DNA of 64,000 bases from JASJAR01 sp039198225 (GCA_039198225.1 JBCCTQ010000006.1:83849-147848), one strand, 5' to 3'. Counted from the stretch's first letter, positions 16,828 to 25,036 are shown. Made by a program: numbers and translations. The notes: generated by a model not told the origin, from the sequence alone.

Positions 16828-18338
16828 CAAAGGCTCTCCAAAAAGCGGATCAGGGCGTCGCGGTCGGATTTCGGCATCTCGACGACGCGTTGTTTGTGGG
16901 GCGCGGCCTCCCCGCCATGCCAGAGGATGGCTTCGAGAAGTGACCGGGCGCGGCCGTCATGGAGGAAATGAGTGTGGCCCGACACGGTCTCGGTGAGCCC
17001 GATGCCCCAGAGGGGCGGGGTGCGCCATTCCTGACCATTGGCCATGCCTACGGGGCGATTGTCGGCGAGATCGGGGCCCATATCGTGGAGAAGCATATCT
17101 GAATAGGGCCAGATCAATTGGATGGAATGCTCCGGCCGGTCCTCAAGCCGTGCGGTGACGAATTTCGGCACATGGCATCCCGTGCAACCGGCTGTATAAA
17201 AGATCTCTTTGCCGCGGAGGACCTCCGGGTCGTCGGCACCGCGCCGGGTCGGCACGGCGAGGTTGCCGGCAAAAAAGACGGTCAGATCGAGGGCGTTTTG
17301 CGGGATCTCCACGTTCCCGTGGACCTCTGTGTTGCCATCGGGCGCGTCCCGGCAGTCGGTCTGGCGCGCGGTGCATTCGCCGTAACCCTCTGGCAGCATC
17401 CAGGTGGAGATGCCGATATCGCCGTGGAATGCCGCGGCGGTTTGCTCATAGAGCGACGGTTCGGTGGCTTTGTGCCCGAACCGGCCGAGCATGGGGACGC
17501 CAAACTCTTTTGACGGAACGATCTGGGGTCGGCCGGAAATGCCGTCACCGTCTAGATCCTCGGGATCGGCATGGGCGAGAATGTCAGCCGCGGGGATCGC
17601 GTCGAGTAGGCCGAGGCCGATCATCTGTTGCGCGATCCGGGGGCTGACCATCGTGTCTTCGTCCATCGGCCCGTAATTTAATTCTGTAAAACTGTAGGTT
17701 GGGCGGCGAAGATAAACCACTTCACCGTCCGAAAGCCGCACCGGTTCTTCCGCGTAGCTCACCTCAAACCGGCCTTCGGGTTCCATACCGGGGACGCTCC
17801 GGTCTTGGAATTGGGTGCCGTAAGTGGGTTCGGGCAAGGTTGAGAGGAAGCCTTCGATCTCGTCCGAAACGCTGGCCAGTTGGGCCGGCACCGAGAGCCG
17901 GAGGAGGAGCGAAATGTTGCTGTTCTCGGACAAGGCGAGGCTGCCGCGCCCATCGGCCATGTGGCAGGCCCGGCAGGAGCGAGCATTGAAAATCGGCCCC
18001 AGACCGTCGGAAGCTAGGTTGGAGGAGGGCGACCCGACCCAGAGCTTTTCAAACATCGCCTTGCCCAGCTCGAAATCGAGCTTGCGGTCGAATTCCATAC
18101 TCGCCGAGGGCTGGCTGAAAGAGGTCCGCCCGGGTTTCGACCAAAGCGTGGCCTTGCCCGCCGGGTTCGTCTCGAATTGCTCCAGCGCGTCAAATTCGCG
18201 CGCCGGTGCGACCACGGCGCCAATGCGAGCGGCTTCTTCTGCCGTGCGCGGCACCACACCTAGGTGGTGATCCTCCAAAACCACGCCATCGGGCAGGCCG
18301 GCAAGCGTGGTGAGGATGGTGATGAGCAACACGTTCAT
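16827..18338 (-). CDS. DUF1111 di-heme oxidoreductase of the imelysin iron locus
   Basis: A 503-residue exported cytochrome-c-type protein. Heme sites are CRACH at residues 122-126 and CTGCH at 385-389. A 'DLDGDGISGRP' loop at 261-271 looks like a calcium site. This matches DUF1111, annotated elsewhere as thiol oxidoreductase or di-heme oxidoreductase, and it resembles MauG/CcpA-type peroxidases. The start at 18338 opens with a hydrophobic signal segment; the open frame continues to 18461 without support. In related bacteria it sits between two imelysin genes and may change the iron redox state; here the first imelysin is 4 kb away. Confidence 0.88.
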   Translation of the reverse strand: MNVLLITILTTLAGLPDGVVLEDHHLGVVPRTAEEAARIGAVVAPAREFDALEQFETNPAGKATLWSKPGRTSFSQPSASMEFDRKLDFELGKAMFEKLWVGSPSSNLASDGLGPIFNARSCRACHMADGRGSLALSENSNISLLLRLSVPAQLASVSDEIEGFLSTLPEPTYGTQFQDRSVPGMEPEGRFEVSYAEEPVRLSDGEVVYLRRPTYSFTELNYGPMDEDTMVSPRIAQQMIGLGLLDAIPAADILAHADPEDLDGDGISGRPQIVPSKEFGVPMLGRFGHKATEPSLYEQTAAAFHGDIGISTWMLPEGYGECTARQTDCRDAPDGNTEVHGNVEIPQNALDLTVFFAGNLAVPTRRGADDPEVLRGKEIFYTAGCTGCHVPKFVTARLEDRPEHSIQLIWPYSDMLLHDMGPDLADNRPVGMANGQEWRTPPLWGIGLTETVSGHTHFLHDGRARSLLEAILWHGGEAAPHKQRVVEMPKSDRDALIRFLESL

Positions 18339-18392
18339 AGCAGCGGGCACAGCAGCGGGGTTTGTTGTATTTTCTTTGGTTACCCAATAAGT

Positions 18393-18399
18393 ATAGTCA
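18393..18399 (-). promoter_or_regulatory. TGACTAT motif upstream of the di-heme/imelysin operon
   Basis: On the minus strand, CCTGACTAT lies about 55 bases upstream of the DUF1111 start. The same nine bases occur within the palindrome ahead of hemP at 21006-21014, where TGACTAT is present twice. The right half here (TTG in place of TCA) does not complete a TGA-N9-TCA box. Joint iron regulation of the two half-operons is possible but unproven. Confidence 0.35.
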
Positions 18400-18454
18400 G
18401 GAATTTGCAAGGGCCATCCGTCATGCTGGTGCGGCGGCCCATAGGACGATTGCG

Positions 18455-18895
18455 ATGGCATTAGCAGCGGTACTCACCTTGGCGGTCGCCGCCGAGGATC
18501 CCGAGCGGGCGAAATCCCCGGAATTCGGCGAAGCAGCGCTGCCCTTCCTCAATCGGCTCCGCCTGAAATCCCTCGATTGTCGCGCTGCGGCGCGGGTCGA
18601 TTTGTTTCAAGCCTGCGCGCTCTTGGCGACGGATCGGGAGACCGCTTGGGCGGCCCACGCGGAAGCCTTGATCAAGTGCCTGCCCGAAGCCCTAGGCGCC
18701 CGGCCAATTTTTTACCGCCCCGGTGTCCGCGACATCTCGTTCGACGAAGCATGGCTTCTGCGGATGGCCACGGCGGCGTCCGAGGATGATGATAACAGCT
18801 TTGAGTTCCTTCTCAGGTCGCGCGTGGCCGCGCCACACCGTCGGAATATGGGCTTTCTGATTAAGACGGTGTCCGAGCAAATTACTCGGATTTAA
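18455..18895 (+). CDS. Small exported protein of unknown function
   Basis: A 146-residue reading frame starting with a short hydrophobic segment, 'MALAAVLTLAVAAEDPE', which looks like a signal peptide. The rest is helical with three cysteines (in 'LDCRAAAR', 'QACALLA' and 'IKCLPEAL') and no recognised domain. It is divergent from the DUF1111 operon and upstream of dps. An earlier in-frame start at 18362 would add a basic segment that runs into the regulatory gap. Codon use looks like the surrounding genes. Whether it belongs to the iron system is open. Confidence 0.5.
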   Translation: MALAAVLTLAVAAEDPERAKSPEFGEAALPFLNRLRLKSLDCRAAARVDLFQACALLATDRETAWAAHAEALIKCLPEALGARPIFYRPGVRDISFDEAWLLRMATAASEDDDNSFEFLLRSRVAAPHRRNMGFLIKTVSEQITRI

Positions 18896-18912
18896 AATAA
18901 TTCTAAAAACTC

Positions 18913-18940
18913 TTGGCAAGGCGTTTGGGGCTGTTATGTA
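18913..18940 (+). promoter_or_regulatory. Candidate sigma-70 promoter for dps or a leader RNA
   Basis: TTGGCA at 18913-18918 and TATGTA at 18935-18940 are separated by 16 bases. A transcript starting near 18947 would carry about 120 untranslated bases before dps, including the hairpin at 18997-19027. Confidence 0.4.
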
Positions 18941-18996
18941 CATGTGCATAGCCTGCCAGCTCGCATTCGCCAGCCAGCAGCCAAAGATGCGAAATC

Positions 18997-19027
18997 GGTG
19001 CCTCGAACCGCTGTTGGTCGAGGCACC
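18997..19027 (+). terminator. Hairpin in the dps leader, attenuator or sRNA terminator
   Basis: A perfect 10-bp stem (18997-19006 with 19018-19027) and an 11-base loop, followed by GGCCTTTT. It lies upstream of dps and downstream of a promoter-like sequence, so it could end a short RNA of about 85 bases or regulate readthrough into dps. The T-run is only four bases. Confidence 0.5.
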
Positions 19028-19065
19028 GGCCTTTTAAAAAGCCACCTTTTTGGGGGATCGTCCAA

Positions 19066-19536
19066 ATGAACCTCACAGCCACGACCCTCGCGACCGACGC
19101 GCGCGCCGAGATCGTCGAGGCCCTCAACCAATCGATCGCCGAGACCGTCGTGACGACGATGATGGCGCAGAATTTTCACTGGAATGTGACCGGAATGGCG
19201 TTTGGCCCGCTCCACGACTTGTTCCAGGAGATCTACGAAGACCATTTCGAAGCCCAGGATGATCTGGCCGAGCGCATCAAGGCGCTGGGCGGTCATGCTG
19301 ACGGTGTTTTGGCCGACATGGTCGCGCGGTCGAAAGTGAGCGAGCATCACGGCCGCGCCAATGCGCGCCAGATGATCGAAACTCTGTTGACCGCCCAGGA
19401 CACGCTTGCCACGACCCTTGCCGGTGCTGGCGATCTGGCCGCGAGTCACGGCGACAAGCTGACCGAAGATCTCATGATCTCGCGCGGTCAGGCCCATGAA
19501 AAGCTCGCCTGGAAGCTCCGGGCCCATCTCGACTAG
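19066..19536 (+). CDS. dps: Dps family ferritin-like DNA-protection protein
   Basis: A 156-residue four-helix protein. The inter-subunit ferroxidase site is visible in 'NFHWNVTGMAFGPLHDLFQEIYEDHFEAQDDLAERI', with the His, Asp and Glu ligands in place (residues 37-70). Dps stores iron as ferric mineral using hydrogen peroxide and shields DNA. There is no long basic N-terminal tail, so DNA binding may be weak. Placed inside the imelysin/hemP region, it adds iron storage to the uptake genes. A strong terminator follows at 19575-19599. Confidence 0.93.
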   Translation: MNLTATTLATDARAEIVEALNQSIAETVVTTMMAQNFHWNVTGMAFGPLHDLFQEIYEDHFEAQDDLAERIKALGGHADGVLADMVARSKVSEHHGRANARQMIETLLTAQDTLATTLAGAGDLAASHGDKLTEDLMISRGQAHEKLAWKLRAHLD

Positions 19537-19574
19537 AAAGATTGGCGTCCTCTGGGCGCGGCACTAATCGGCGG

Positions 19575-19599
19575 GCGCCGCTCCCTGAGGGAGCGGCGC
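19575..19599. terminator. Rho-independent terminator between dps and the MFS gene
   Basis: A perfect 11-bp GC-rich stem (19575-19585 with 19589-19599) with a TGA loop, followed on the plus strand by TTTATTATTT. It ends the dps transcript and may also serve the convergent MFS gene. Confidence 0.9.
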
Positions 19600-19613
19600 T
19601 TTATTATTTGGGC

Positions 19614-20828
19614 CTAAGTGCTTCGGTGGCGCGCGATCGCGGCGAAAGCATAGAGGCTGACAATCGTCATGACCCCGGCCGCCAAAAGATACGGCAAGAC
19701 CGGCAAGAGCGCGTAGAGCGCTGTCCCCGCCAGGGGGCCCACCGCATATCCCCCTGCCATCCCGGCTGCCACGATCCCCCCGACCGAGCCTTGCTCATCG
19801 GCTTCGACGGCGAGAGAGCCTTGGCCTTGGAGACCGGGGATGACTGTACCGAAGCCCAAACCAAAAAGCGCATGGGACAGATAGAGACCCATGGAGCTTG
19901 GCCAGGCGGCGAGAACGACGCAGCCTACCGTGCCGACAAGGGCGCCGATGGCAATGAGTGTACTCGGCATCGGCTTCAGCCCAGCAATCACGGCTTGGCT
20001 GAGAAACATCATGAGTGCGAGAAGCGCCATGGCCTTTCCGACTTCTGCTGCCGTGCCCGCCGTATCGAGCCCCGACGTGTCTTGGACATAGAACGCGACT
20101 GTCTGTTGGACCGCGGCCACAACGGCAAAGACCGACACTGCGAGGATGACGGTCGCGCGCACGCGCCGGTCGCTGGCGCGGAGCTTTGCGCGGGTCGGAG
20201 CGCGGCCGGGATTGGTCTCGGGCACCGTGAATGCAACAAGGCAAGCCGCGCCAAGGCCGAACGCGGCGATGAGATAGAGCGGCGCCAGCAAGGAATATCC
20301 CGACAGGATCCAAGCAAGCGTTGGTCCGAGAATGGATCCGAGCCCATAGGCCGCGCCGATGATCGCCATGCCACCGGTCCGTTTTTCTGCGCTGGTTGTG
20401 TCGGCGATCCAGCCCGCTGCGGAAGGCTGGGCGCCCGTGACAGCGAACCCATATAGCATCCGAGTTGCCGCAAGAACACCGAAGGCCAGCCAACCCGACC
20501 AATAGCCCCGGAGACCCGCTTCTAGGGCGAGGGTAAAGAGAAGGACTGTGATGGCCAATCCGACCATCGAAGTGAGAAAGACCGGTCGCCGCCCGATCTC
20601 ATCAACCCGTCGGCCCCACCACGGCGAGGCAAGAACGACCGTCGCGGCGGCGAGGGAGATGATCCCGCCCACCATGATCTCCGTGAGACCCAGCTCTCGC
20701 CCGATCGGTCCGAGAAGGGCAAAAAGCACCGTCTGGCCCATCGCCATGAGCGCAAGTCCCATCCCGAGAACGATCTGGGCCCTCACTTGGGCGCCGGGGT
20801 TCAGCAACGGTCGAGCGGTGTCAGTCAT
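19614..20828 (-). CDS. MFS transporter (TetA-like efflux family)
   Basis: A 404-residue inner-membrane protein with about twelve hydrophobic segments. The loop 2-3 motif is 'SPWWGRRVDEIGRRPVFLTS', and motif C-like glycine/proline patterning is seen in 'IGAAYGLGSILGPTLAWIL'; both are characteristic of drug/H+ antiporters. The substrate is unknown; given the neighbours, siderophore or metal-chelate export is possible but not shown. It converges with dps and is divergent from hemP across about 265 bases. Confidence 0.87.
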   Translation of the reverse strand: MTDTARPLLNPGAQVRAQIVLGMGLALMAMGQTVLFALLGPIGRELGLTEIMVGGIISLAAATVVLASPWWGRRVDEIGRRPVFLTSMVGLAITVLLFTLALEAGLRGYWSGWLAFGVLAATRMLYGFAVTGAQPSAAGWIADTTSAEKRTGGMAIIGAAYGLGSILGPTLAWILSGYSLLAPLYLIAAFGLGAACLVAFTVPETNPGRAPTRAKLRASDRRVRATVILAVSVFAVVAAVQQTVAFYVQDTSGLDTAGTAAEVGKAMALLALMMFLSQAVIAGLKPMPSTLIAIGALVGTVGCVVLAAWPSSMGLYLSHALFGLGFGTVIPGLQGQGSLAVEADEQGSVGGIVAAGMAGGYAVGPLAGTALYALLPVLPYLLAAGVMTIVSLYAFAAIARHRST

Positions 20829-21093
20829 GGCGCGTCCTGCGGCGTATTGCGCGCGGCTGGGCAGCGGACGGGCGGCGCGATGTCAAGGTTCCGGCCAGCG
20901 TCAACCTGGCAGGCTGATATAGACCCTATCACGCGCATTCTATTGCGCAAATCCCGCTCCGCGGCGACGTGACCCGTCTCCGGTTTGACGCCTGCCATTG
21001 ACTATCCTGACTATTATCGTCAATTTTTGCCCGCGATGCGCTGCCGGGGGCTGCGCTGCCCAAAATATTCACCCAAGGGAGAGGATCGCTCCG
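20829..21093. other. Intergenic control region between the MFS gene and hemP
   Basis: This gap separates divergent genes. It holds the TGA-N9-TCA palindrome at 21008-21022 and a direct repeat of TGACTAT at 20999-21005 and 21008-21014. Bases 20999-21004 (TTGACT) could serve as a -35 element. Nothing else was recognised up to the small ORF at 21094. Confidence 0.5.
21008..21022 (+). promoter_or_regulatory. Iron-box-like palindrome (TGA-N9-TCA) upstream of hemP
   Basis: The 15 bases read TGACTATTATCGTCA, with flanking bases extending the symmetry (T before, A after). This fits the TGA-N9-TCA form described for the RirA IRO-box in alphaproteobacteria. In Rhodobacterales an IscR-type or Fur/Mur regulator could be the binder instead. 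It lies about 150 bases upstream of hemP and its imelysin. Confidence 0.55.
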
Positions 21094-21177
21094 ATGGAAG
21101 CCATTGCCATGGCGGGACTGCTGGGCCGCGCCATAAAGGTCACCAAACAGAGAATTATTGGGAGCGCGTACCTGTGA
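21094..21177 (+). CDS. 27-residue ORF coupled to hemP (possible leader peptide)
   Basis: ATG at 21094, preceded by GGGAGAGGATCG, opens a 27-codon frame ending CTGTGA. The stop overlaps the GTG start of hemP in a GTGA arrangement. The product is basic and amphipathic (it contains 'AGLLGRAIKVTKQRIIGS'). It may be a translated leader that drives or tunes hemP translation, or a small protein in its own right. The only evidence is the ribosome site and the exact overlap. Confidence 0.4.
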   Translation: MEAIAMAGLLGRAIKVTKQRIIGSAYL

Positions 21178-21347
21178 GCGATCCACGTTCCGTGGTGCCG
21201 TCGACTTCCGATCTGCCGGAAGATCAAGTCCCCACCTATGATGCGCGCGACATCGTCCAAGGTGGTGTCCAAGCACGGATCGTCCTTGATGGGACATCCT
21301 ACTGGCTCCGGATCACCCGGGCCGGAAAACTGATCCTAACCAAATGA
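21174..21347 (+). CDS. hemP: Hemin uptake protein HemP
   Basis: A 57-residue protein whose C-terminal two thirds is the HemP signature: 'YDARDIVQGGVQARIVLDG' followed by 'YWLRITRAGKLILTK'. The GTG at 21174 is chosen because it follows GGAG by nine bases and gives the normal HemP length; the open frame upstream to 20985 is non-homologous. HemP proteins are linked to iron/heme uptake, in some species as activators of heme-transport genes. It lies 115 bases ahead of the imelysin gene, the usual arrangement in Rhodobacterales. Confidence 0.9.
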   Translation: MSDPRSVVPSTSDLPEDQVPTYDARDIVQGGVQARIVLDGTSYWLRITRAGKLILTK

Positions 21348-21462
21348 CTCCGAGGGCTTCGAAAACGCCTTTGCGACGGATCGTCCGCGGCGAAACCGGG
21401 CCCTTGGCAAAAACAAAACGCAGCTAACCCAGATCACACCAACAGTGGAAGGAAGACACCCT

Positions 21463-22722
21463 ATGAAACTGAAGATTGCCCTCACTCTCGGCGTCTCGGC
21501 CCTGGCCGCGGCGCCGGCCTTTGCCGACAAGTCTGCGGTTCTTACCAACTATGCCGATATTGCGCTGGCCAAATACGAAGATAGCCTCAGCGCGGCCCAA
21601 ACCCTCCAAGCGGCTGTCGATACCCTCATCGCCGACCCGTCGGCCGAGGCGCTCGAAGCGGCTAAATCCGCTTGGCTCGCGAGCCGTCCGGCATACCAGC
21701 AAACGGAAGTCTACCGGTTCGGCAATGCCATCGTTGACGATTGGGAAGGCAAAGTGAACGCTTGGCCGCTGGATGAAGGCCTCATCGATTATGTCGATGC
21801 TTCCTATGGCGGGCCGACCGACGAGAACGAATATGCCGCTCTCAATGTCGTCGCTAACCCGATGTTCAACCTTTCGGGCAGCGACATTGACGCGTCGACC
21901 ATCACGCCCGCGCTCCTTGAAGAAGCGCTTCACGAGGCCGACGGGGTCGAATCGAACGTGGCCACCGGCTACCACGCGGTTGAATTCCTCCTCTGGGGAC
22001 AAGACCTTAACGGGTTCGGCCCGGGCGCAGGTGCGCGGCCATGGACCGACTATGCCCAGGGCGATGCCTGCACCGGCGGCAATTGCGACCGGCGCGGACA
22101 GTACCTCAAGGCCGCCACCGATCTTCTGGTTTCCGACCTTGAGTGGATGGTGAGCCAGTGGACGGCCGACGGCGCGGCGCGGGCCGAAGTTCTAGCCGAT
22201 GAAGCAGCCGGGATCACCACGATCCTCACTGGCATGGGCTCCTTGTCTTATGGCGAACAGGCCGGCGAGCGGATGAAGCTCGGCGTCCTCCTAAACGACC
22301 CGGAAGAGGAGCACGATTGCTTCGCCGATAATACACATAACAGCCACTTCTATGACGCGCTGGGCATCCGAAACGTCTATCTCGGGTCTTACACCCGGGC
22401 CGACGGGACGGTCGTGTCGGGTCCCTCGCTTTCGGAACTCGTTGCGGACGCCGATCCCGCGCTTGACGCCGAAATGCGCGGCAAGCTCGACGCGACCATG
22501 TTCGAAATGCTCGAACTGAAAGTCGCCGCCGAAAAGGGCATGGCCTATGACATGATGCTCGAACGCGGCAACGAAGCCGGTGCGGCGCTGATCAATGGCG
22601 CGGTCGACGCACTGGTTGACCAGACCCGGTCGATCGAGCGTGTCGTGGCGGCCCTCGGTGTCGATGCGATCGAGTTCGAAGGCTCCGACAGCCTCGACAA
22701 CCCGAACGCGGTTTTCGAGTAA
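21463..22722 (+). CDS. Imelysin family iron-uptake protein (IrpA-like), canonical HxxE
   Basis: A 419-residue periplasmic protein with a signal peptide ending at 'AAAPAFA'. The imelysin motif 'GYHAVEFLLWG' places HxxE at residues 171-174. The second bundle includes 'GERMKLGVLLNDPEEEHDCFADNTH'. Such proteins (IrpA/ICMP) resemble EfeO and are needed for iron uptake in some bacteria. The start at 21463 follows GGAAGGAAG. Normally a DUF1111 gene would follow; here that gene and the second imelysin lie at 15.8-18.3 kb on the other strand. A hairpin terminator follows. Confidence 0.92.
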   Translation: MKLKIALTLGVSALAAAPAFADKSAVLTNYADIALAKYEDSLSAAQTLQAAVDTLIADPSAEALEAAKSAWLASRPAYQQTEVYRFGNAIVDDWEGKVNAWPLDEGLIDYVDASYGGPTDENEYAALNVVANPMFNLSGSDIDASTITPALLEEALHEADGVESNVATGYHAVEFLLWGQDLNGFGPGAGARPWTDYAQGDACTGGNCDRRGQYLKAATDLLVSDLEWMVSQWTADGAARAEVLADEAAGITTILTGMGSLSYGEQAGERMKLGVLLNDPEEEHDCFADNTHNSHFYDALGIRNVYLGSYTRADGTVVSGPSLSELVADADPALDAEMRGKLDATMFEMLELKVAAEKGMAYDMMLERGNEAGAALINGAVDALVDQTRSIERVVAALGVDAIEFEGSDSLDNPNAVFE

Positions 22723-22737
22723 TCAAAACTGACATTC

Positions 22738-22763
22738 GGGGCGGCTCCTTCGGGGGCCGCCCC
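22738..22763 (+). terminator. GC-rich hairpin with UUCG loop after the imelysin gene
   Basis: An 11-bp stem (22738-22748 with 22753-22763, one G-T pair) closed by a TTCG tetraloop lies 15 bases after the stop. There is no T-run, so it may act as a weak terminator or a 3'-end stabiliser. Confidence 0.55.
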
Positions 22764-22780
22764 CTCCAACCGAGGCAGCC

Positions 22781-23044
22781 ATGGGCAAATCCGCCAAGCT
22801 ACCCTCGCCTTGTATCGACGTCTGTAAGTTCCGCCGTGACGGCCATTGCGCCGGGTGTTCGATGACAAAGGCGCAGAAGAAAATTTCGAAGCGGCTCCGC
22901 AGCTCGGGCGAGCGCGCCGCGTTTATCGAAATGCTCCTCCACCAGCAAAACGGGCTCGGGCGCTATTCCCATTGGCGCCGAACCTACGCGAAGAAATGCG
23001 CGAAGCGGGGTGTTGAAATGCCTGGGTCAATGACGGCCATCTGA
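22781..23044 (+). CDS. DUF1289 small cysteine protein
   Basis: An 87-residue protein. The DUF1289 signature is clear near the N terminus: 'PSPCIDVCKFRRDGHCAGC', giving a four-cysteine C-x3-C-x7-C-x2-C pattern likely to bind a metal or iron-sulfur cluster, then 'MTKAQKK'. Family members in proteobacteria are often labelled as Fe-S proteins without proof. It sits directly after the imelysin gene and may be cotranscribed past the hairpin, consistent with an iron link. The C terminus is basic. Confidence 0.85.
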   Translation: MGKSAKLPSPCIDVCKFRRDGHCAGCSMTKAQKKISKRLRSSGERAAFIEMLLHQQNGLGRYSHWRRTYAKKCAKRGVEMPGSMTAI

Positions 23045-23071
23045 ACCGGCTCTGGCCAATCGCAGCGGCCC

Positions 23072-24805
23072 CTACCGAACCGCCGTCAGCCGGAGCACCA
23101 CGTCAACGGCAAAGCCCACCGTACTTTCGTCATCATAGCCGACGCCAATCCCGAAATCGCGCCGATCCAGCGTTGCCAGACCCTCGGCCTCGGCCCGGTC
23201 GCCGTCGATGACGAGTTCAAAAGCAAGGGGCACAGCCGCCTCGGCCCCTTTGAGCGCGAGGACGCCATCAACAATAAGCCCTTCTCCCGCCGCGACGATA
23301 TCCCCGACATAGGTGGCCTTCGGGAAATTGGCCGCGTCAAAAAACTCAGGCGCGAGCGCATTGTCGGTCACCGAACCCAAGGTCAGTGACGCGATATCGA
23401 TCTCTGCCTCCACCCGGCCTTTGATCGGGCCCTCGGCCGCGTCGTCATAGCTGATCGTCGCGTCCCACTCGGCGAACTGACCGGACACAACCGAGCCGAA
23501 TTGGACGACTTCGATGCCAAGATCGCCGGTCTCGACGCTCCAGCTCCCCGTTTCGGGCGCGGGCTTGGCGGGAACGGCCTGCCCGCCACGAAGTGCGACA
23601 AGTTCGAGCGCCACGCCCACGTCAAAGCCCACGGTGCTCTCGTCGTCATAACCCACACCGATCCCGAAATCGCGCCGGTCGAGCACGCCGCTGCCGGACA
23701 CATTCGCCCTGTCGCCTTCGATCTTGAGGGTGAATGCCAGAGGCACTGCGATCTCTGCACCTTTGAGCGCCAGCGTGCCGTCGACCAGCAAGCCGTTTTC
23801 ACCCTCAACAATGTCACCACCATAGGTCGCGGTTGGAAAATTGACCGCGTCGAAGAATTCAGGCCCAAGCGCATTGTCGGTGACCGAGCCCAAGGTCAGG
23901 GAGGCGATGTCGATCTCGGCCTCGACGCGTCCTTTGATCGGCCCTTCGGCCGCCTTGTCATAGGTGATCTCGGCGGTCCAAGCTCCGAATGTTCCGGTCA
24001 CCGCTGAGCCGAATTGTTGGACTTCGATCGAGATTGTGCCGCTCTCGACCTGCCAAGTTCCGGGCGCTTGATCTTCGACTGGTGCGGCCGCCTCTGCCAC
24101 CACCGCCTCCGCCACGATGTCTTCCTCGTGGGGCGGGGCCGATAATGCGAGTGCGGAAGCAAGGCCCACCGCGGCCAGATAGATCGCCGACGCCGCAAAG
24201 ATCGGGCTCCGGGTGGCCATGTGCGGTGCCAATTTCGGCAGGTGCACCGGCCCAAACCACATCCGCCGGAGGGTGGCGTCTTTGTCGATCACATGGTGTT
24301 TGAGCGCCCCGCCAATATGGGCAGCCAAAGTCAGACCCATCAGATAGGCAAATACCTTGTGGGTAATCGCGAAGATTTCCGCGACGAGTTCCGATTTCGG
24401 AACCAAGGGCAGGCTCTGGCCGAGGGGCCAAAGAATGGGCGCAAATCCGGACGTGGCGGCATGGTGGATCCAGCCCGATAGGGGCACGACGACGAGCGAG
24501 GCATAGAGCAACCAATGGGCCGTTTCCGCGCAAAACGCCTCGAACTCTTTCTCGGCGTTCAGGAGCCCCGGTTTCTTTTGGCCGAGGGCCCATAGGATCC
24601 GAAACAGGGCGACGAAAAAGGCCATCACACCGAGGGTTTTATGGATCGAAAAGAGTTGCGCTTTGAGGGCCAGGGTTTCTGGCGCGACGGCGAGGTTTTC
24701 GGCCACGATGACCACCGGTACGGCGGTCAGAATCAAAAGCGCGGTGAGCCAATGGAATATCTTGGCGATGCCACCATAGGTGTCCTGGGTGTTCGAGAGG
24801 GCCAT
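23072..24805 (-). CDS. Cytochrome b561 fused to two tandem YceI domains
   Basis: A 577-residue fusion. Residues 1-200 form a four-helix cytochrome b561 domain with candidate heme ligands H18, H55, H149 and H163. A further hydrophobic segment (about 203-223) and an Ala/Glu linker lead to two periplasmic YceI lipocalin-like domains at about 249-406 and 420-577. Both repeats share 'KGRVEAEIDIASLTLGSVT' and 'LDRRDFGIGVGYDDES'. YceI binds polyisoprenoids such as ubiquinone, so the protein may move electrons between quinone and a periplasmic carrier. The start at 24805 is chosen by the b561 N terminus. No neighbour suggests a partner. Confidence 0.9.
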   Translation of the reverse strand: MALSNTQDTYGGIAKIFHWLTALLILTAVPVVIVAENLAVAPETLALKAQLFSIHKTLGVMAFFVALFRILWALGQKKPGLLNAEKEFEAFCAETAHWLLYASLVVVPLSGWIHHAATSGFAPILWPLGQSLPLVPKSELVAEIFAITHKVFAYLMGLTLAAHIGGALKHHVIDKDATLRRMWFGPVHLPKLAPHMATRSPIFAASAIYLAAVGLASALALSAPPHEEDIVAEAVVAEAAAPVEDQAPGTWQVESGTISIEVQQFGSAVTGTFGAWTAEITYDKAAEGPIKGRVEAEIDIASLTLGSVTDNALGPEFFDAVNFPTATYGGDIVEGENGLLVDGTLALKGAEIAVPLAFTLKIEGDRANVSGSGVLDRRDFGIGVGYDDESTVGFDVGVALELVALRGGQAVPAKPAPETGSWSVETGDLGIEVVQFGSVVSGQFAEWDATISYDDAAEGPIKGRVEAEIDIASLTLGSVTDNALAPEFFDAANFPKATYVGDIVAAGEGLIVDGVLALKGAEAAVPLAFELVIDGDRAEAEGLATLDRRDFGIGVGYDDESTVGFAVDVVLRLTAVR

Positions 24806-25036
24806 GGGGCGCGTCTCCATTCCTCGGTTGGTGCAAAGGTAAGGCGCCCCCTGCTCCGCGGCAAACCGCGGGGCCTGTGCAAAAACGCAAAGCTCCTTCA
24901 TCTCTTAACAAATACGCAAAAACCTACATTTTCCGGCGCGCAACTTTTAGCCGGTGTGCCGTTCTTGCCGTGGGTCTGGGCCAGACCGGGGCGAATCCGT
25001 TAGGCTCGCTTCATTATTTCAGCCTGGAGGTCCCCC

